The position numbers were made by a program, and so were the translations under genes. From an uncultured Eggerthella sp. (GTDB lineage Bacteria; Actinomycetota; Coriobacteriia; Coriobacteriales; Eggerthellaceae): DNA of 64,000 bases. The notes under the pieces were generated by a model. The model saw only the letters and a program-made list of their open reading frames with translations. It did not search any database and was not told the DNA's origin. The stretch spans positions 62,001-126,000 of the forward strand of contig UQNZ01000005.1 in the NCBI GenBank assembly GCA_900542525.1, in the 5' to 3' direction. Below, in pieces: positions 6,782-16,500 of the stretch. Numbering within the stretch: position 1 is the stretch's first letter; every line of letters starts with the position of its first letter.

Positions 6782-9022
6782 GTGCGCGAGAGCATAGCAT
6801 CTTCTCAAACGAAAAAGGCGGCTCAGAAACGAGGTTCTGACCGCCTTTCTGCTACTTTGCGCTTCGATGGACCTGTTGAAGCCGTTTCTCAGGTAAGCCC
6901 TCAGCGCGCGCGTGCATTAGCGGTGCGCGGGATCGAGGCGGTACGCGACTTGCTCGATCGTTTTCCTCGTCGTTATCTCGATATGTCCCAGGTTGTTACT
7001 ATTGCGCAGGCGACCATCGGGCTTTCTTGCACGCTCGTTGCGTGCATCTACGAAACGAAGGTGAAGAAGCCCCGTCGTAATCTGAATATCCTCGAGATCA
7101 CCCTTCTCGATAGCACAGGCACGTTCATTGTAACTTGCTTCAATCAGCCTTGGCTTGCGGAAAGATTGCATAAAGACGACCTGGTGAGCGTATCGGGCAC
7201 GATCGAATTCAACTATGGATTCAAGCGTATGACCAACCCGATCATCACCCGTCTTGAAGATGCAGGGGAGGCCCATGGCGTCATCCAGGCATTCCACGGG
7301 GCGATCAATAAGCTCACCCCTTCGATCGTGAAGCGCATGATCGCACATGCACTCGAGGAGGTGCGCGGCCTCTATGATCCGCTGCCGCTCACTTTGCGTA
7401 AGCGCTACCGACTCTGTTCGCGCTATCAGGCCTACCGTGCGATTCATTTTCCTGAGAGTATTGAAGAAGTAGACATGGCGCGCAGACGCTTGCTTTATGA
7501 AGAATTGTTCTTCCTTGAGTTTCAGCTCATCACCGAGCAACGCGAACATGCATTGCGCTTTTCCAGTTTTGAACAGGGCGCAGATGAAGCGTTGGTAAGC
7601 GAACTTGCTCTGGTGCTGCCATTTGAGCTTACGGATGAGCAGGCGTGTGCTCGTGATGAAATTTGGGCGGATATGGCTGCCTCCACAGCGATGGATCGCC
7701 TACTTTTAGGGGATGTGGGCACGGGCAAGACAATCGTGGCATTCTGTGCGCTGGTCTGTGCGGTGCGCAATGGTCATCAGGCGGTCATGGTTGGTCCTAC
7801 CGAGATCTTAGTGAAACAGTATGCGCGATCGCTCGGTCCGCTTCTTGATCGTTGGGGTATATCGTGGTGCCTTCTCACTTCAACGACCCCCGCAGACGAA
7901 AAGCCGCGCATGCTCCATGCGCTTGCAAAGGGGGAAGTATCGATCTGTTTCGGAACGCATGCAGTATTCGAGCCTTCAGTGAATTTTGACGATTGTTCGT
8001 TCGTATGCTTCGATGAACAGCAGCGCTTCGGCGTTGAACAGCGCGAAGCACTTTTGGCAAAAGCACCTGGTGCCGATGTTCTTTCGATGAGTGCAACGCC
8101 CATCCCGCGCTCGCTCGCCCTTGCGCTCTATGGCACGACAGCGATCAGCTATCTGCGCAAACCACCACAGATCAAAAGCTCACGCACTACTACCGTGCTT
8201 CCTTTCACTGAAGAGGGAGTGGCGTACGATGCGGTGCGCGCGGCGCTTGCGCGCGGCGAGCAGGCTTATGTGGTCTGTCCACTCATCGGCATCCCCACCA
8301 ATGATCTACTTGCGCCCGATGAAGAGGAGCGCGAAGACGAGCAGGTTGAATATGCACTCGTTGAATTCAGCCTTGAGTCTGATTCTTTCAGTACTGAAAC
8401 ACCAGGTAACGGGCAGACCTCTCGTTTCACTGCTGCAGAGCAGCATGCCGAGATCCTCCAACACCAGGTGTTTCCTTCTGCGCGCGTGGCGCTTCTTCAT
8501 GGACGGCTCTCTGCTGAAGAGAAGAGCACGATCATGGAGGCGTTTCGTGCAGGTGAGATCGATGTGCTCGTTTCGACCACGATCATCGAAGTGGGCATCG
8601 ATGTTCCCAATGCTACGGTTATGATCATCGAAGATGCCGATCGCTTCGGTCTCGCCCAGCTTCATCAGCTGCGTGGTCGTGTGGGGCGCGGAGAAAAGCC
8701 TGGGCAAGTCTATCTCGTAACGCGTTCGAAGGCACCGGCAGCGCTTGAACGCTTGCGTGCGATGGAGGTGACCGAAGATGGCTTCGAACTCTCCGAGATC
8801 GATCTTGCTCAGCGCAAAGAGGGCGATGTGTTCGGTGCTCGTCAGCATGGACAGGCTGCGCTTCGTTTGGTGAACGTAGTGCGCGATCGCGCAGTTATCG
8901 AAGCGGCGTATCGTGATGCCTACGATATCATCTATAACGATACCTTGAGCGAAGCAGAACGTGCGATTCTCGATCGTGAGCGTTCGATGGTCGCGCGTCG
9001 TTTGAGCAAAGAGCGAAACTGA
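6782..9022 (+). CDS. recG: ATP-dependent DNA helicase RecG
   Basis: Branch-migration helicase that remodels stalled forks and Holliday junctions. About 746 residues: an N-terminal wedge/OB domain, then helicase motifs with Walker A GDVGTGKT near residue 310, DEQQRFGVEQRE near 410, SATPIPRSLALALYG, and motifs V-VI TTIIEVGIDVPNA ... HQLRGRVGRG. Two in-frame GTG codons (6776, 6782) follow fakA by 5-11 bases. The AAGAGAG Shine-Dalgarno overlaps the first, so 6782 is preferred. The gene is translated directly behind fakA and precedes rsmD by 17 bases. Confidence 0.95.
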   Translation: MRESIASSQTKKAAQKRGSDRLSATLRFDGPVEAVSQVSPQRARALAVRGIEAVRDLLDRFPRRYLDMSQVVTIAQATIGLSCTLVACIYETKVKKPRRNLNILEITLLDSTGTFIVTCFNQPWLAERLHKDDLVSVSGTIEFNYGFKRMTNPIITRLEDAGEAHGVIQAFHGAINKLTPSIVKRMIAHALEEVRGLYDPLPLTLRKRYRLCSRYQAYRAIHFPESIEEVDMARRRLLYEELFFLEFQLITEQREHALRFSSFEQGADEALVSELALVLPFELTDEQACARDEIWADMAASTAMDRLLLGDVGTGKTIVAFCALVCAVRNGHQAVMVGPTEILVKQYARSLGPLLDRWGISWCLLTSTTPADEKPRMLHALAKGEVSICFGTHAVFEPSVNFDDCSFVCFDEQQRFGVEQREALLAKAPGADVLSMSATPIPRSLALALYGTTAISYLRKPPQIKSSRTTTVLPFTEEGVAYDAVRAALARGEQAYVVCPLIGIPTNDLLAPDEEEREDEQVEYALVEFSLESDSFSTETPGNGQTSRFTAAEQHAEILQHQVFPSARVALLHGRLSAEEKSTIMEAFRAGEIDVLVSTTIIEVGIDVPNATVMIIEDADRFGLAQLHQLRGRVGRGEKPGQVYLVTRSKAPAALERLRAMEVTEDGFELSEIDLAQRKEGDVFGARQHGQAALRLVNVVRDRAVIEAAYRDAYDIIYNDTLSEAERAILDRERSMVARRLSKERN

Positions 9023-9039
9023 AGAAGAGAAAGAGAGCC

Positions 9040-9618
9040 ATGCGCGTCGTTTCCGGTACATACAAAGGCCATCCACTCAAAACGCTCAAAGGGGATGCTA
9101 CCCGCCCAACAACTATGCGTGTGAAAGAGTCGCTCTTCAGTGCGATCGTAAGCGCGTTCGGGGGTCTCGAAGAGGCGCGGGTGCTCGATGGCTTCGCTGG
9201 CTCAGGTGCGCTTGGTATCGAGGCGCTCTCGAGGGGGGCGGCGAGTGTGGTCTTCTTCGAACAAGCGCGAGCGGCTGCGAAGATCGTGCGCGAGAATCTT
9301 GCAAAAGTTGGTGCTCGAAAGCAATCCTGTACGATCGAAGTGGGCGATTCGTTTGCGCTCGCATCGAAGAAGCGTGCCTATTCGTTCGACCTCGTCTTGC
9401 TTGACCCGCCCTATATGATCGTTCCTTCGCGAGTCTTTTCGCTCATTCAAACGCTCGATGATGCAGGTTCCCTGAACGCCGAGGCTCTTATCTGCTACGA
9501 ACTCGCCAAAAAGAACAAACCTGAATTAGTAAGCGAACTTGATAGGTTAAAATGGGAAACTGTTTCTCTCAAAGATTTTGGAGATACAACCTATGTCCTG
9601 ATAAGAAAGGGTATGTGA
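9040..9618 (+). CDS. rsmD: 16S rRNA (guanine-966-N2)-methyltransferase RsmD
   Basis: A 192-residue Rossmann methyltransferase. It has the N-terminal RVVSGTYKGHPLKT..ATRPTTMRVKESLFSAI, the SAM-binding motif VLDGFAGSGALGIEALSRGA (about residues 48-67) and the catalytic LLDPPYM (DPPY at 122-125). It abuts coaD exactly, with the stop at 9618 and the coaD ATG at 9619, the usual rsmD-coaD pairing. Confidence 0.95.
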   Translation: MRVVSGTYKGHPLKTLKGDATRPTTMRVKESLFSAIVSAFGGLEEARVLDGFAGSGALGIEALSRGAASVVFFEQARAAAKIVRENLAKVGARKQSCTIEVGDSFALASKKRAYSFDLVLLDPPYMIVPSRVFSLIQTLDDAGSLNAEALICYELAKKNKPELVSELDRLKWETVSLKDFGDTTYVLIRKGM

Positions 9619-10104
9619 ATGAAACGGGCAGTCGTTCCAGGTACCTTCGATCCGATCACCAAAGGTCACATCGACGTGATCGCACGCGCCGCGCAAGTTT
9701 TCGATGAAGTCATCGTTGCGGTCGCGGCTTCTCACAAGAAGGGAGCGATCTTCGATCAAGAGACGCGCGTTCGCTTGGCCGAAGAAGCATTGAAGGGATA
9801 CTCCAATGTTTGCGTGAAAGGATTCAATTGCCTGCTTGTTGATTTTGTTCGAGAGCAGGATGCTCATATTGTAGTGAAGGGTCTGCGCGCTATTACCGAC
9901 TTCGAGTATGAGTTCCAGCTCACGGCATTGAATTATGAACTCTCTAAGGATCTCGAGACGTTCTTCATCATGTCACCGCCGAAATATATGTACCTTTCGA
10001 GCTCGATCGTGCGTGAGATGGCATCGATGGGTGGCGATGTTAAACGGTTCGTGCCCGAATGCGTAGAACGTGCGCTCATCGAGTATTTCAACGAAGTGTA
10101 TTAG
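9619..10104 (+). CDS. coaD: Phosphopantetheine adenylyltransferase
   Basis: Catalyses the fourth step of coenzyme A synthesis, transferring AMP from ATP to 4'-phosphopantetheine. The 161 residues include the nucleotidyltransferase motif GTFDPITKGH (residues 8-17) and the ISSTxIRE-type motif SSSIVREMA near 126-134. There is no gap from rsmD. The last CoA enzyme, coaE, is also in this window at 56.6 kb. Confidence 0.97.
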   Translation: MKRAVVPGTFDPITKGHIDVIARAAQVFDEVIVAVAASHKKGAIFDQETRVRLAEEALKGYSNVCVKGFNCLLVDFVREQDAHIVVKGLRAITDFEYEFQLTALNYELSKDLETFFIMSPPKYMYLSSSIVREMASMGGDVKRFVPECVERALIEYFNEVY

Positions 10105-10145
10105 TTGTCTATACTTCACAAGACTAGGACAAATCGGTTTTTCTG

Positions 10146-10174
10146 TTGTATAACGCTGCCGTTTGCTCTAAGAT
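10146..10174 (+). promoter_or_regulatory. Candidate promoter before the coiled-coil gene
   Basis: TTGTAT and TAAGAT separated by 17 bases in the 110-base gap after coaD. The hexamer matches are moderate (3/6 and 4/6); the spacing is ideal. Confidence 0.35.
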
Positions 10175-10220
10175 AAAAAAGATTTTATTCGTGTTTTGAA
10201 CACGATTTGGAAGGATGTTT

Positions 10221-10694
10221 ATGGACGAAATTGGAGTAATGAACCTCATCGAAGAGCTATCTGTGCTCATCGAAGATTCGAAACCGGTTTTTGGCAAGAA
10301 CACCATGCGCCAAGTGGATGCACAGGCAGCATTTGAGATTCTTGATGAGATCCGTGACACCTTCCCTTCAGAATTCGCACAGGCGCGTCAGATCATCCGC
10401 GAACGTCAGGCGCTGCTCGATGAAGCTGAGGCTCAAGCATCACGTCTTATTGAAGACGCGCGCAGCCAAGCTATCACTATTGCAAGCGAACAGGAGATCG
10501 TGCGCATTTCCCAGCAGCAAGCCGATACTATCATGGCTGAAGCGCGCGAGCTCGAGCGTGAAACACGCGCAGGGGCGGAAGACTTCGCTGATGAGGTCTT
10601 TTCTCATGTGGAACAGAGTCTTGATACCGCACTCAACAGCGTGCGTCGTTGCCGCGACCGCTTGAATGCTAATTCCCTGAGCGCTGGACGCTAA
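10221..10694 (+). CDS. Coiled-coil protein, ATP-synthase-b/DivIVA-like
   Basis: A 157-residue soluble protein that is almost entirely predicted helix: LIEELSVLIEDS, then FEILDEIRDTFPSEFAQARQIIRERQALLDEAEAQASRLIEDARSQ, and continuous Ala/Glu/Gln heptads to the end. Such proteins are often annotated as F0F1 subunit b-like or cell-division-initiation-like, but there is no membrane anchor and no ATP synthase nearby. The ATG at 10221 is chosen over 10215 because GGAAGG (10209-10214) abuts the earlier ATG. It overlaps yceD (TAATG). Its position before yceD-rpmF is common in actinobacteria; its function is unknown. Confidence 0.75.
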   Translation: MDEIGVMNLIEELSVLIEDSKPVFGKNTMRQVDAQAAFEILDEIRDTFPSEFAQARQIIRERQALLDEAEAQASRLIEDARSQAITIASEQEIVRISQQQADTIMAEARELERETRAGAEDFADEVFSHVEQSLDTALNSVRRCRDRLNANSLSAGR

Positions 10695-11245
10695 TGGATA
10701 CGCCAGACCAACTGCTTGTGCTGCCGGATTCTTTCTTTGAGACTTCGGCAGTTGCTGATTATGCGGGAGAAGTTGTACTTCCCGAGATTCGCATGGGTGT
10801 CGATAGCTATCGCTTTGAAGAGCCGTTGCGCTATCATCTTTTCTTCACCAACACGGGGGGAGCGCTGCTTGCAACAGGGAAGGTGAGTGCGCATGCCAAG
10901 ACCGCTTGCGCTCGCTGTCTTGATGAAGTGGAGCTTGCGCTCGAAGCGCCGATCGAAGCGTATTTCGTGCTTCCAGGTAAGGATGAGCCGCTCTCTGAAG
11001 ACGAAGAAGTTGAATACGACCAGCTCATTGATAATAATAAGGTCGATCTCACGGCGCTTTTCCAGGGTGCGCTCGCACTTGCTTTGCCGCTCGTTTCGCT
11101 CTGTAGCGATGACTGTGCCGGTCTTTGTCCCCAATGCGGCATAAACCTCAACCATGAAACCTGCAGCTGTGCCGCCCATCCAGAAGACGATTCTCAAAAT
11201 CCTTTTGCGGTACTCAAGAACTATCGCTTCGATTCTGGAGAATAG
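10694..11245 (+). CDS. yceD: YceD family protein (DUF177)
   Basis: A 183-residue protein linked in bacteria and plants to 23S rRNA accumulation, usually encoded next to rpmF as here. Conserved features are the central CARCLDEVELALEAP motif and the C-terminal cysteine cluster CSDDCAGLCPQCGINLNHETCSC, which probably binds a metal. The start codon overlaps the stop of the preceding gene by one base. Confidence 0.88.
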   Translation: MDTPDQLLVLPDSFFETSAVADYAGEVVLPEIRMGVDSYRFEEPLRYHLFFTNTGGALLATGKVSAHAKTACARCLDEVELALEAPIEAYFVLPGKDEPLSEDEEVEYDQLIDNNKVDLTALFQGALALALPLVSLCSDDCAGLCPQCGINLNHETCSCAAHPEDDSQNPFAVLKNYRFDSGE

Positions 11246-11306
11246 CTCGTTCCTCGCGCATTTCACGTGAATCGCTACCGTTCGGGCAGAATCGTGACTT
11301 CGATGA

Positions 11307-11335
11307 TTGAAAACATTGCAGGAGTTTGTTAGCAT
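11307..11335 (+). promoter_or_regulatory. Promoter of rpmF
   Basis: TTGAAA, a 17-base spacer and TAGCAT, 60 bases before the rpmF start. This gives L32 its own transcription in addition to readthrough from yceD. Confidence 0.5.
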
Positions 11336-11394
11336 ATCTCGTTGCGTCAAACGTAAGTTTCAGGCCAAGCCTGTGTTATAGAAGGAGAAACCCC

Positions 11395-11574
11395 ATGGCA
11401 GTACCTAAACGCAAAACTGGTCGTGCTCGCACCCACGCACGTCGTAGCGAAAATGATAAGATCGCAGCACCTTCTCGTTCGCTGTGTCCTGAATGCGGCG
11501 AAGTGAAGCTTCCGCATCGTGTTTGCCCTAATTGCGGTCATTATCGTGATCGTGAAGTCATCCAGACTGCTTAG
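11395..11574 (+). CDS. rpmF: 50S ribosomal protein L32
   Basis: The 59-residue L32 has the basic N-terminus MAVPKRKTGRARTHARRSEN and the zinc ribbon CPECGEVKLPHRVCPNCG (C+ form). The ATG at 11395 follows AAGGAG by 6 bases; the longer reading from 11326 is not needed. A terminator follows at 11605, although the plsX gene next downstream is the usual neighbour. Confidence 0.97.
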   Translation: MAVPKRKTGRARTHARRSENDKIAAPSRSLCPECGEVKLPHRVCPNCGHYRDREVIQTA

Positions 11575-11604
11575 TTTATCTATTCGGTTCTGTTGATTTG
11601 TCGG

Positions 11605-11634
11605 TCCCTCGGTCTTTTGCCGAGGGATTTTTTT
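11605..11634 (+). terminator. Intrinsic terminator after rpmF
   Basis: An 8-bp perfect stem TCCCTCGG/CCGAGGGA, a 7-base loop and seven T. Confidence 0.92.
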
Positions 11635-11708
11635 GTTCTCGACCTTCTTTCAGTTGGGAAAACTGTTTTCTTTTAGAATGAATACGATATGAATTGCGAG
11701 GTGTTACC

Positions 11709-12713
11709 GTGAATGAAATGACAAGAATCGCTGTTGATGCCATCGGTGGAGATTTTGGTGCCCCTGTGGTTCTCGAGGGTGTTGAGATGGCTCTTGCAGA
11801 AGATCCGAACCTTGAAGTGGTCATCTGCGGGCCAGCTGATACGGTGGAGCCGTTCGCGAAGATGCATGAGCGATGTATCGCGCAACCTTGCACTGAAGAG
11901 ATTGCGATGGACGAACATCCCGCGCAGGCGGTACGCAAAAAAAAGGATTCGAGCATCGTTGTAGGGTGTCGTCTTGTGAAAGAGGGCCAGGCGCAAGGGT
12001 TTTTCTCCGCAGGGTCGACAGGTGCTTGTCTTACGGCGGCTACGCTTGTTATGGGACGTATCAAAGGAGTCATGCGTCCTGCAATTGCTACCATCATTCC
12101 GTCTCCTGCGAAACCGGTTGTCATGTGTGATGTGGGAGCGAATGCCGATTGCAAGCCTTCCTATTTGGTGCAGTTCGGACAGATGGCTGCTGTTTACGCT
12201 GAGCAAGTTATTGGTATTCCCGATCCAAGCGTGGCATTGCTCAACATCGGCAGCGAAGACACGAAGGGTTCTCAATTTTCGCAGGAAGCATTTGAGCTTA
12301 TGAAAGACTCTCTTCCGAATTTCATCGGCAACAAAGAAGGCTGCGATATCTTACCAGGTGGGGCAGATGTGTTCGTTACCGATGGCTTCACGGGCAATGT
12401 TTGCTTGAAAACGATCGAAGGCACTTCGAAAGTGCTTTTCTCAGCGCTCAAAGATATCATGATGTCTTCGACGAAGACCAAGCTTGCAGCGCTCGCGCTC
12501 AAGGGCGATCTTCAGAAGCTCAAAGACTCGATCGACCCCGATACCTATGGCGGCGCACCGCTGCTTGGAGTGAAAGGTGCTTGCTTGATCGGACACGGTT
12601 CGTCAAGCGCGCGTGCGATCAAGAATGGTATTGCGATCACAGCTAAGACCGTTCGTTTGGATGTTTCGGGAATAATCGCGCGAACCGTGAAAAAAGATAA
12701 CGACCTCGGGTAA
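11709..12713 (+). CDS. plsX: Phosphate acyltransferase PlsX
   Basis: Converts acyl-ACP to acyl-phosphate, the first step of PlsX/PlsY phospholipid synthesis. About 334 residues: N-terminal RIAVDAIGGDFGAPVVLEGVEMAL, FFSAGSTGACLTAA, DVGANADCKP, and TDGFTGNVCLKTIEGTSK. The GTG at 11709 follows GAGGTG by 5 bases and is preferred to the TTG at 11694 inside the Shine-Dalgarno. It may work with the FakA-like kinase at 5.1 kb. The order rpmF-plsX-rnc-smc is standard for Gram-positives. Confidence 0.95.
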   Translation: MNEMTRIAVDAIGGDFGAPVVLEGVEMALAEDPNLEVVICGPADTVEPFAKMHERCIAQPCTEEIAMDEHPAQAVRKKKDSSIVVGCRLVKEGQAQGFFSAGSTGACLTAATLVMGRIKGVMRPAIATIIPSPAKPVVMCDVGANADCKPSYLVQFGQMAAVYAEQVIGIPDPSVALLNIGSEDTKGSQFSQEAFELMKDSLPNFIGNKEGCDILPGGADVFVTDGFTGNVCLKTIEGTSKVLFSALKDIMMSSTKTKLAALALKGDLQKLKDSIDPDTYGGAPLLGVKGACLIGHGSSSARAIKNGIAITAKTVRLDVSGIIARTVKKDNDLG

Positions 12714-12749
12714 ACTTAATCTGTTTATTTGAAACCGAGGTAACCCCAC

Positions 12750-13571
12750 GTGAGTAATGCAGAGGAACATAGAGAGCTATTGGATAAGGTCGAGTGGGTA
12801 CTCGACTATCAGTTCAAAGACCCAACGCTTCTTCTTGCGGCTCTCACGCATCCTTCTGCAGTGGAAGGTCATTCGTTGCGCGATTCCTACGAACGCCTCG
12901 AATTCTTAGGAGACAGCATCTTGGGGGCAGTAGTAGCTGATCGTGCCTTTCATGCGTATCCTAAGGTTGATGAAGGAGGGCTCACGCGCATCAAGGTCTC
13001 TCTCGTTTCGGGCGCTTCGCTCTCTAAGACTGCAGAGGGCTTAGGTTTTGCAGATTTCATCATCTTCGGCTCGTCAGAGACAGGAACTGGCAAGCGCGGC
13101 CTCCATTCAGCGCTCGAAAACGTGTATGAATCGGTAGTTGCGGCGCTCTATCTCGATGGAGGCTGGCAAGCTGCGAGCGCTTTCATCGACCGAACGCTCA
13201 TCGTGAAGATGAATATCGATATGGCGCGCGAGCCAGAGAATCCGAAGAGCGTATTGCAAGAGAAGCTTCAGGAAGACGGCATCACGCCAACCTATCGATT
13301 GGTGGAAACGCAAGGTCCTCCGCATAATAGAACATTCATCACCCAAGTCTTCGTCGGTGTTCAGTCGCTGGCGAAAGGCGTGGGTCGCACGAAGAAGGAA
13401 TCGGAAAGTCATGCTGCTGAATCGGCCTTGAAGGCACTCAGCTCGTTCTTCGATGCGAAAGACTCAAAAGATAAGAAACGTCAGGCCGATGCGAAAGCTG
13501 CGATCAGGGCAGCGAAAGCTGAAGAGAGGGCTAGGCGTAAGGCGGAAAACGCCCGCAAGAAGAAGCAATAA
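12750..13571 (+). CDS. rnc: Ribonuclease III with basic C-terminal tail
   Basis: Double-strand-specific endoribonuclease for rRNA and mRNA processing. The N-terminal RNase III domain has the signature ERLEFLGDSILG (E51 and D55) and the second acidic patch ENVYESVVAALYLDGG (E123, E127). A double-stranded-RNA-binding domain spans about residues 165-235 (NPKSVLQEKLQEDGITPTYRL...SESHAAESALKAL). At 273 residues it is 30-50 longer than usual, because residues 236-273 form a Lys/Arg/Ala tail (KDKKRQADAKAAIRAAKAEERARRK). The GTG start follows GAGGTAACCCCAC. Confidence 0.95.
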   Translation: MSNAEEHRELLDKVEWVLDYQFKDPTLLLAALTHPSAVEGHSLRDSYERLEFLGDSILGAVVADRAFHAYPKVDEGGLTRIKVSLVSGASLSKTAEGLGFADFIIFGSSETGTGKRGLHSALENVYESVVAALYLDGGWQAASAFIDRTLIVKMNIDMAREPENPKSVLQEKLQEDGITPTYRLVETQGPPHNRTFITQVFVGVQSLAKGVGRTKKESESHAAESALKALSSFFDAKDSKDKKRQADAKAAIRAAKAEERARRKAENARKKKQ

Positions 13572-13580
13572 GGGGCGCGT

Positions 13581-16500
13581 GTGTATTTAAAGTCGTTGAA
13601 TCTGAAAGGATTCAAGTCCTTCGCTGATCGCACGGTCATGCGTTTTGAACCAGGGCTTGCAGCTATCGTTGGTCCGAACGGATCGGGTAAATCGAATATT
13701 TCAGATGCTGTGCTTTGGGTGCTGGGTGAGCGTAATGCGAAAAGCCTGCGTGGTCAGTCGATGGAAGACGTTATCTTCTCGGGTTCCTCGGCACGCAAGC
13801 CAGTGGGCGTGGCAGAAGTTGAGCTCGTGCTTGACAATTCCGATGGCACGCTGCCTGTTGATTTTTCTGAGGTCTCCATCGGGCGTCGTATGTATCGCAA
13901 CGGTGAGAGCGAATACCTTATCAATGGATCGCTCGTGCGCCGTATGGACGTGCTCGATATCCTGCATGATAGCGGTCTTGGCTCGGGAACGAATTCGATC
14001 ATCTCTCAGGGCAACCTTGATTCCATCCTTTCGTCACGCCCTGAAGATAGGCGCGAGCTCATCGAAGAAGCGGCAGGCATCCTGAAGCACAAGGAGCGCC
14101 GCAAGAAGAGCGAACGCAAGCTTGCCCAGATGGATGCCCACCTCGATCGCGTGAACGATATTACCGCCGAAGTCGAGCGCCAACTAAAGCCGCTCGAGCG
14201 TAAAGCGAAGAAGGCTATTACCTTCAAGCAACTCGACGCGGAATACCAGAAATATCGCCTGGAACTTGCGGTGGATGATCTCCGCATTCTGCAGAAGCGT
14301 TGGAACGAGATCCTTGAAGCAGAGGAAACCAATCAGAAGAAATCCAATGAAGCGCTGGTTGTTCTCACGGAAGCCGAAAAGGCAAATGACGAACTTCAAA
14401 GTCAGCTTCAAACTTCAGGTGAGAACGAATCGGCGCTCGGAAACGATTATCGTCGTGTGCGCTCGGTCGCTGAATCCATCAATTCGCAATGCATCGTGTT
14501 GCGTGAACGTCGCAAGTCCTACGAAAAGGAACTTGCCATGGGCGTTCGTTCGTTCGAGAACGAGAAGATCCAAGCAAAACGCGCTGCTCAAGATCTTGAA
14601 TCGCTCACTACGCAATTTCAAGAGGTTGAAAAATCCTACAATGATGCGGTGTCTGATCACGATCGCATCGAAGAGAACTATAACAAGCAAGTGGACCAGC
14701 GCAATGAACTGCGCAAGCAGATCGATGCGATCTTGGCTGAACAGAACGCGCTCACGTATCGAAGCGAAACCATCCAATCTACGCTCGATTCGCTGAAAGA
14801 GGAGCTTCATGATGCACAAGTAAGCTCACAAGTAGCCGATGCGCAAGTGGCCGATTCTCAGGCGCGCCTTACCGCGCTCGAGCAGAAATGCGCTCAGCTT
14901 CAGCTTCAGCTTGATAATCTTGATGGCGCTCTTCTTGAGGCTGAGACTGCTGAGACACATGCGCGCGAAGCGTTGAACACCGCACTGCGCGACCGCGAGC
15001 TAACGCGTGGCGAAATGGACGAAGTGCGCGAAGAGCTCACTTCTATCGGTGCGCAACGAAAGGCACTCGAGGAATTGGAGAGAGCTAACGAAGCGACCAA
15101 TCCTATCCTTTCCTGGGTCATGTCAGGAGACCACCAACTGGCTCCCTGGCGTGCGCTCACCCATGAGCTTTCGGTCCCGAGCGAACTGGACATGATCGTT
15201 GAAGCCTTGCTCGGGTCCAACATGCATGGCCTCTTCGTTCAAGACCGCGAAAGCGTGCGAACATTCATCGATGCGCTCGAACAGAGCGGAGAAACGGGCG
15301 ATGTGGTGCTCCTGCCTGAAAAGGATATCTTCCAGCTCGCATCAAGCGATGATTTTGCAACCAGTGAACGCGATCACCGTCTACTCGATCAGATCGAGGT
15401 TTCGAGCACCTATGAAAAAGGGTTCGAAGCGCTGCTTGGCGCAGTGTATCTCTACGACTCGAAAGATGAACTCTTCACTATCTGGAAGCGTGCTCCGCAT
15501 GGCGTCACGCTCGTCAGCCGCGATGGCTGTATCGTGGATACGAATGGTCGTGCGCGCTACTTCCGCAAGTCAGAAGAAGACAAGGCGAACAGTGCCCTTT
15601 TACGCAGACGTAATCTGGTCGAACTGCGAAGTCGTGAAGCGGAGTATTCCGAGCGCTTTGCCAAGGTGCGTGCCACCTACGACCAGCTGGAGAATTCACT
15701 GAAAGAGTTGCAGATCGCTTCACTACAGGCAACCGAGAAGACTGCGAACGTGCGAGGCGATCGTGATTCGACCGCGCGTGATCTTACGAGCGAGACGCAA
15801 ACGCTCGAAGCGCTCAAGGCAAGCCACAAGAACCTGATCGAAGAGCAGCAGCGCTACCGAGCCTACCTTGAAGAGGCTCAGCCTGATTCCGACAAGTTGA
15901 AAGAAGAGCTTGCGGAAGTCCAAGCGAAGCTTCAGGAGAGCAAGAAGCAAGTCGAAGACATGCGTAGTGTGCTCACGCCCATTCAAAACAAGGTAGTTTC
16001 GATCTCCGAAGAGCTGCAGAATGCACGACTCGAGCGAGCGAAGCTGCAAGAAGCTTACGCATACAACGAGCGCATGGTCGCTTCGCGCAAGCAGGAGATC
16101 CATAATATCGAGGTCCGCTCGCGCACGGCTGAAAAACGCTTCGGTCTGATCAAAGGGGCTTCGGCGCGTGTTGAGCCGCTGCTTTCAACGCTTGAGCTTC
16201 TGAACGAATCTATCCAAAAGCATGTTTCGAGGATCGAGCTCAAAACGCGTGAAACACAGGAATCATCGCAAGAGCTACATAAGCGCATTGCGGAGTCAAC
16301 GCAAAAAGTGCGTGAGCTGCGTATCGCACTCGATCAACAGAATGCTGCTTGTTCCGAGATCCGTATCGAAAAAGGCCAGCTTGAGATCAAGGTCGAGGCA
16401 GCTGTTCAAGCAATCATCACCGAATGCCATACGCCGCTTGAAACAGCGCTTGAGTTGCCTGAACTCGAGAATCGTGCCGAAAGCGAGCGCGAGGCGGAAA

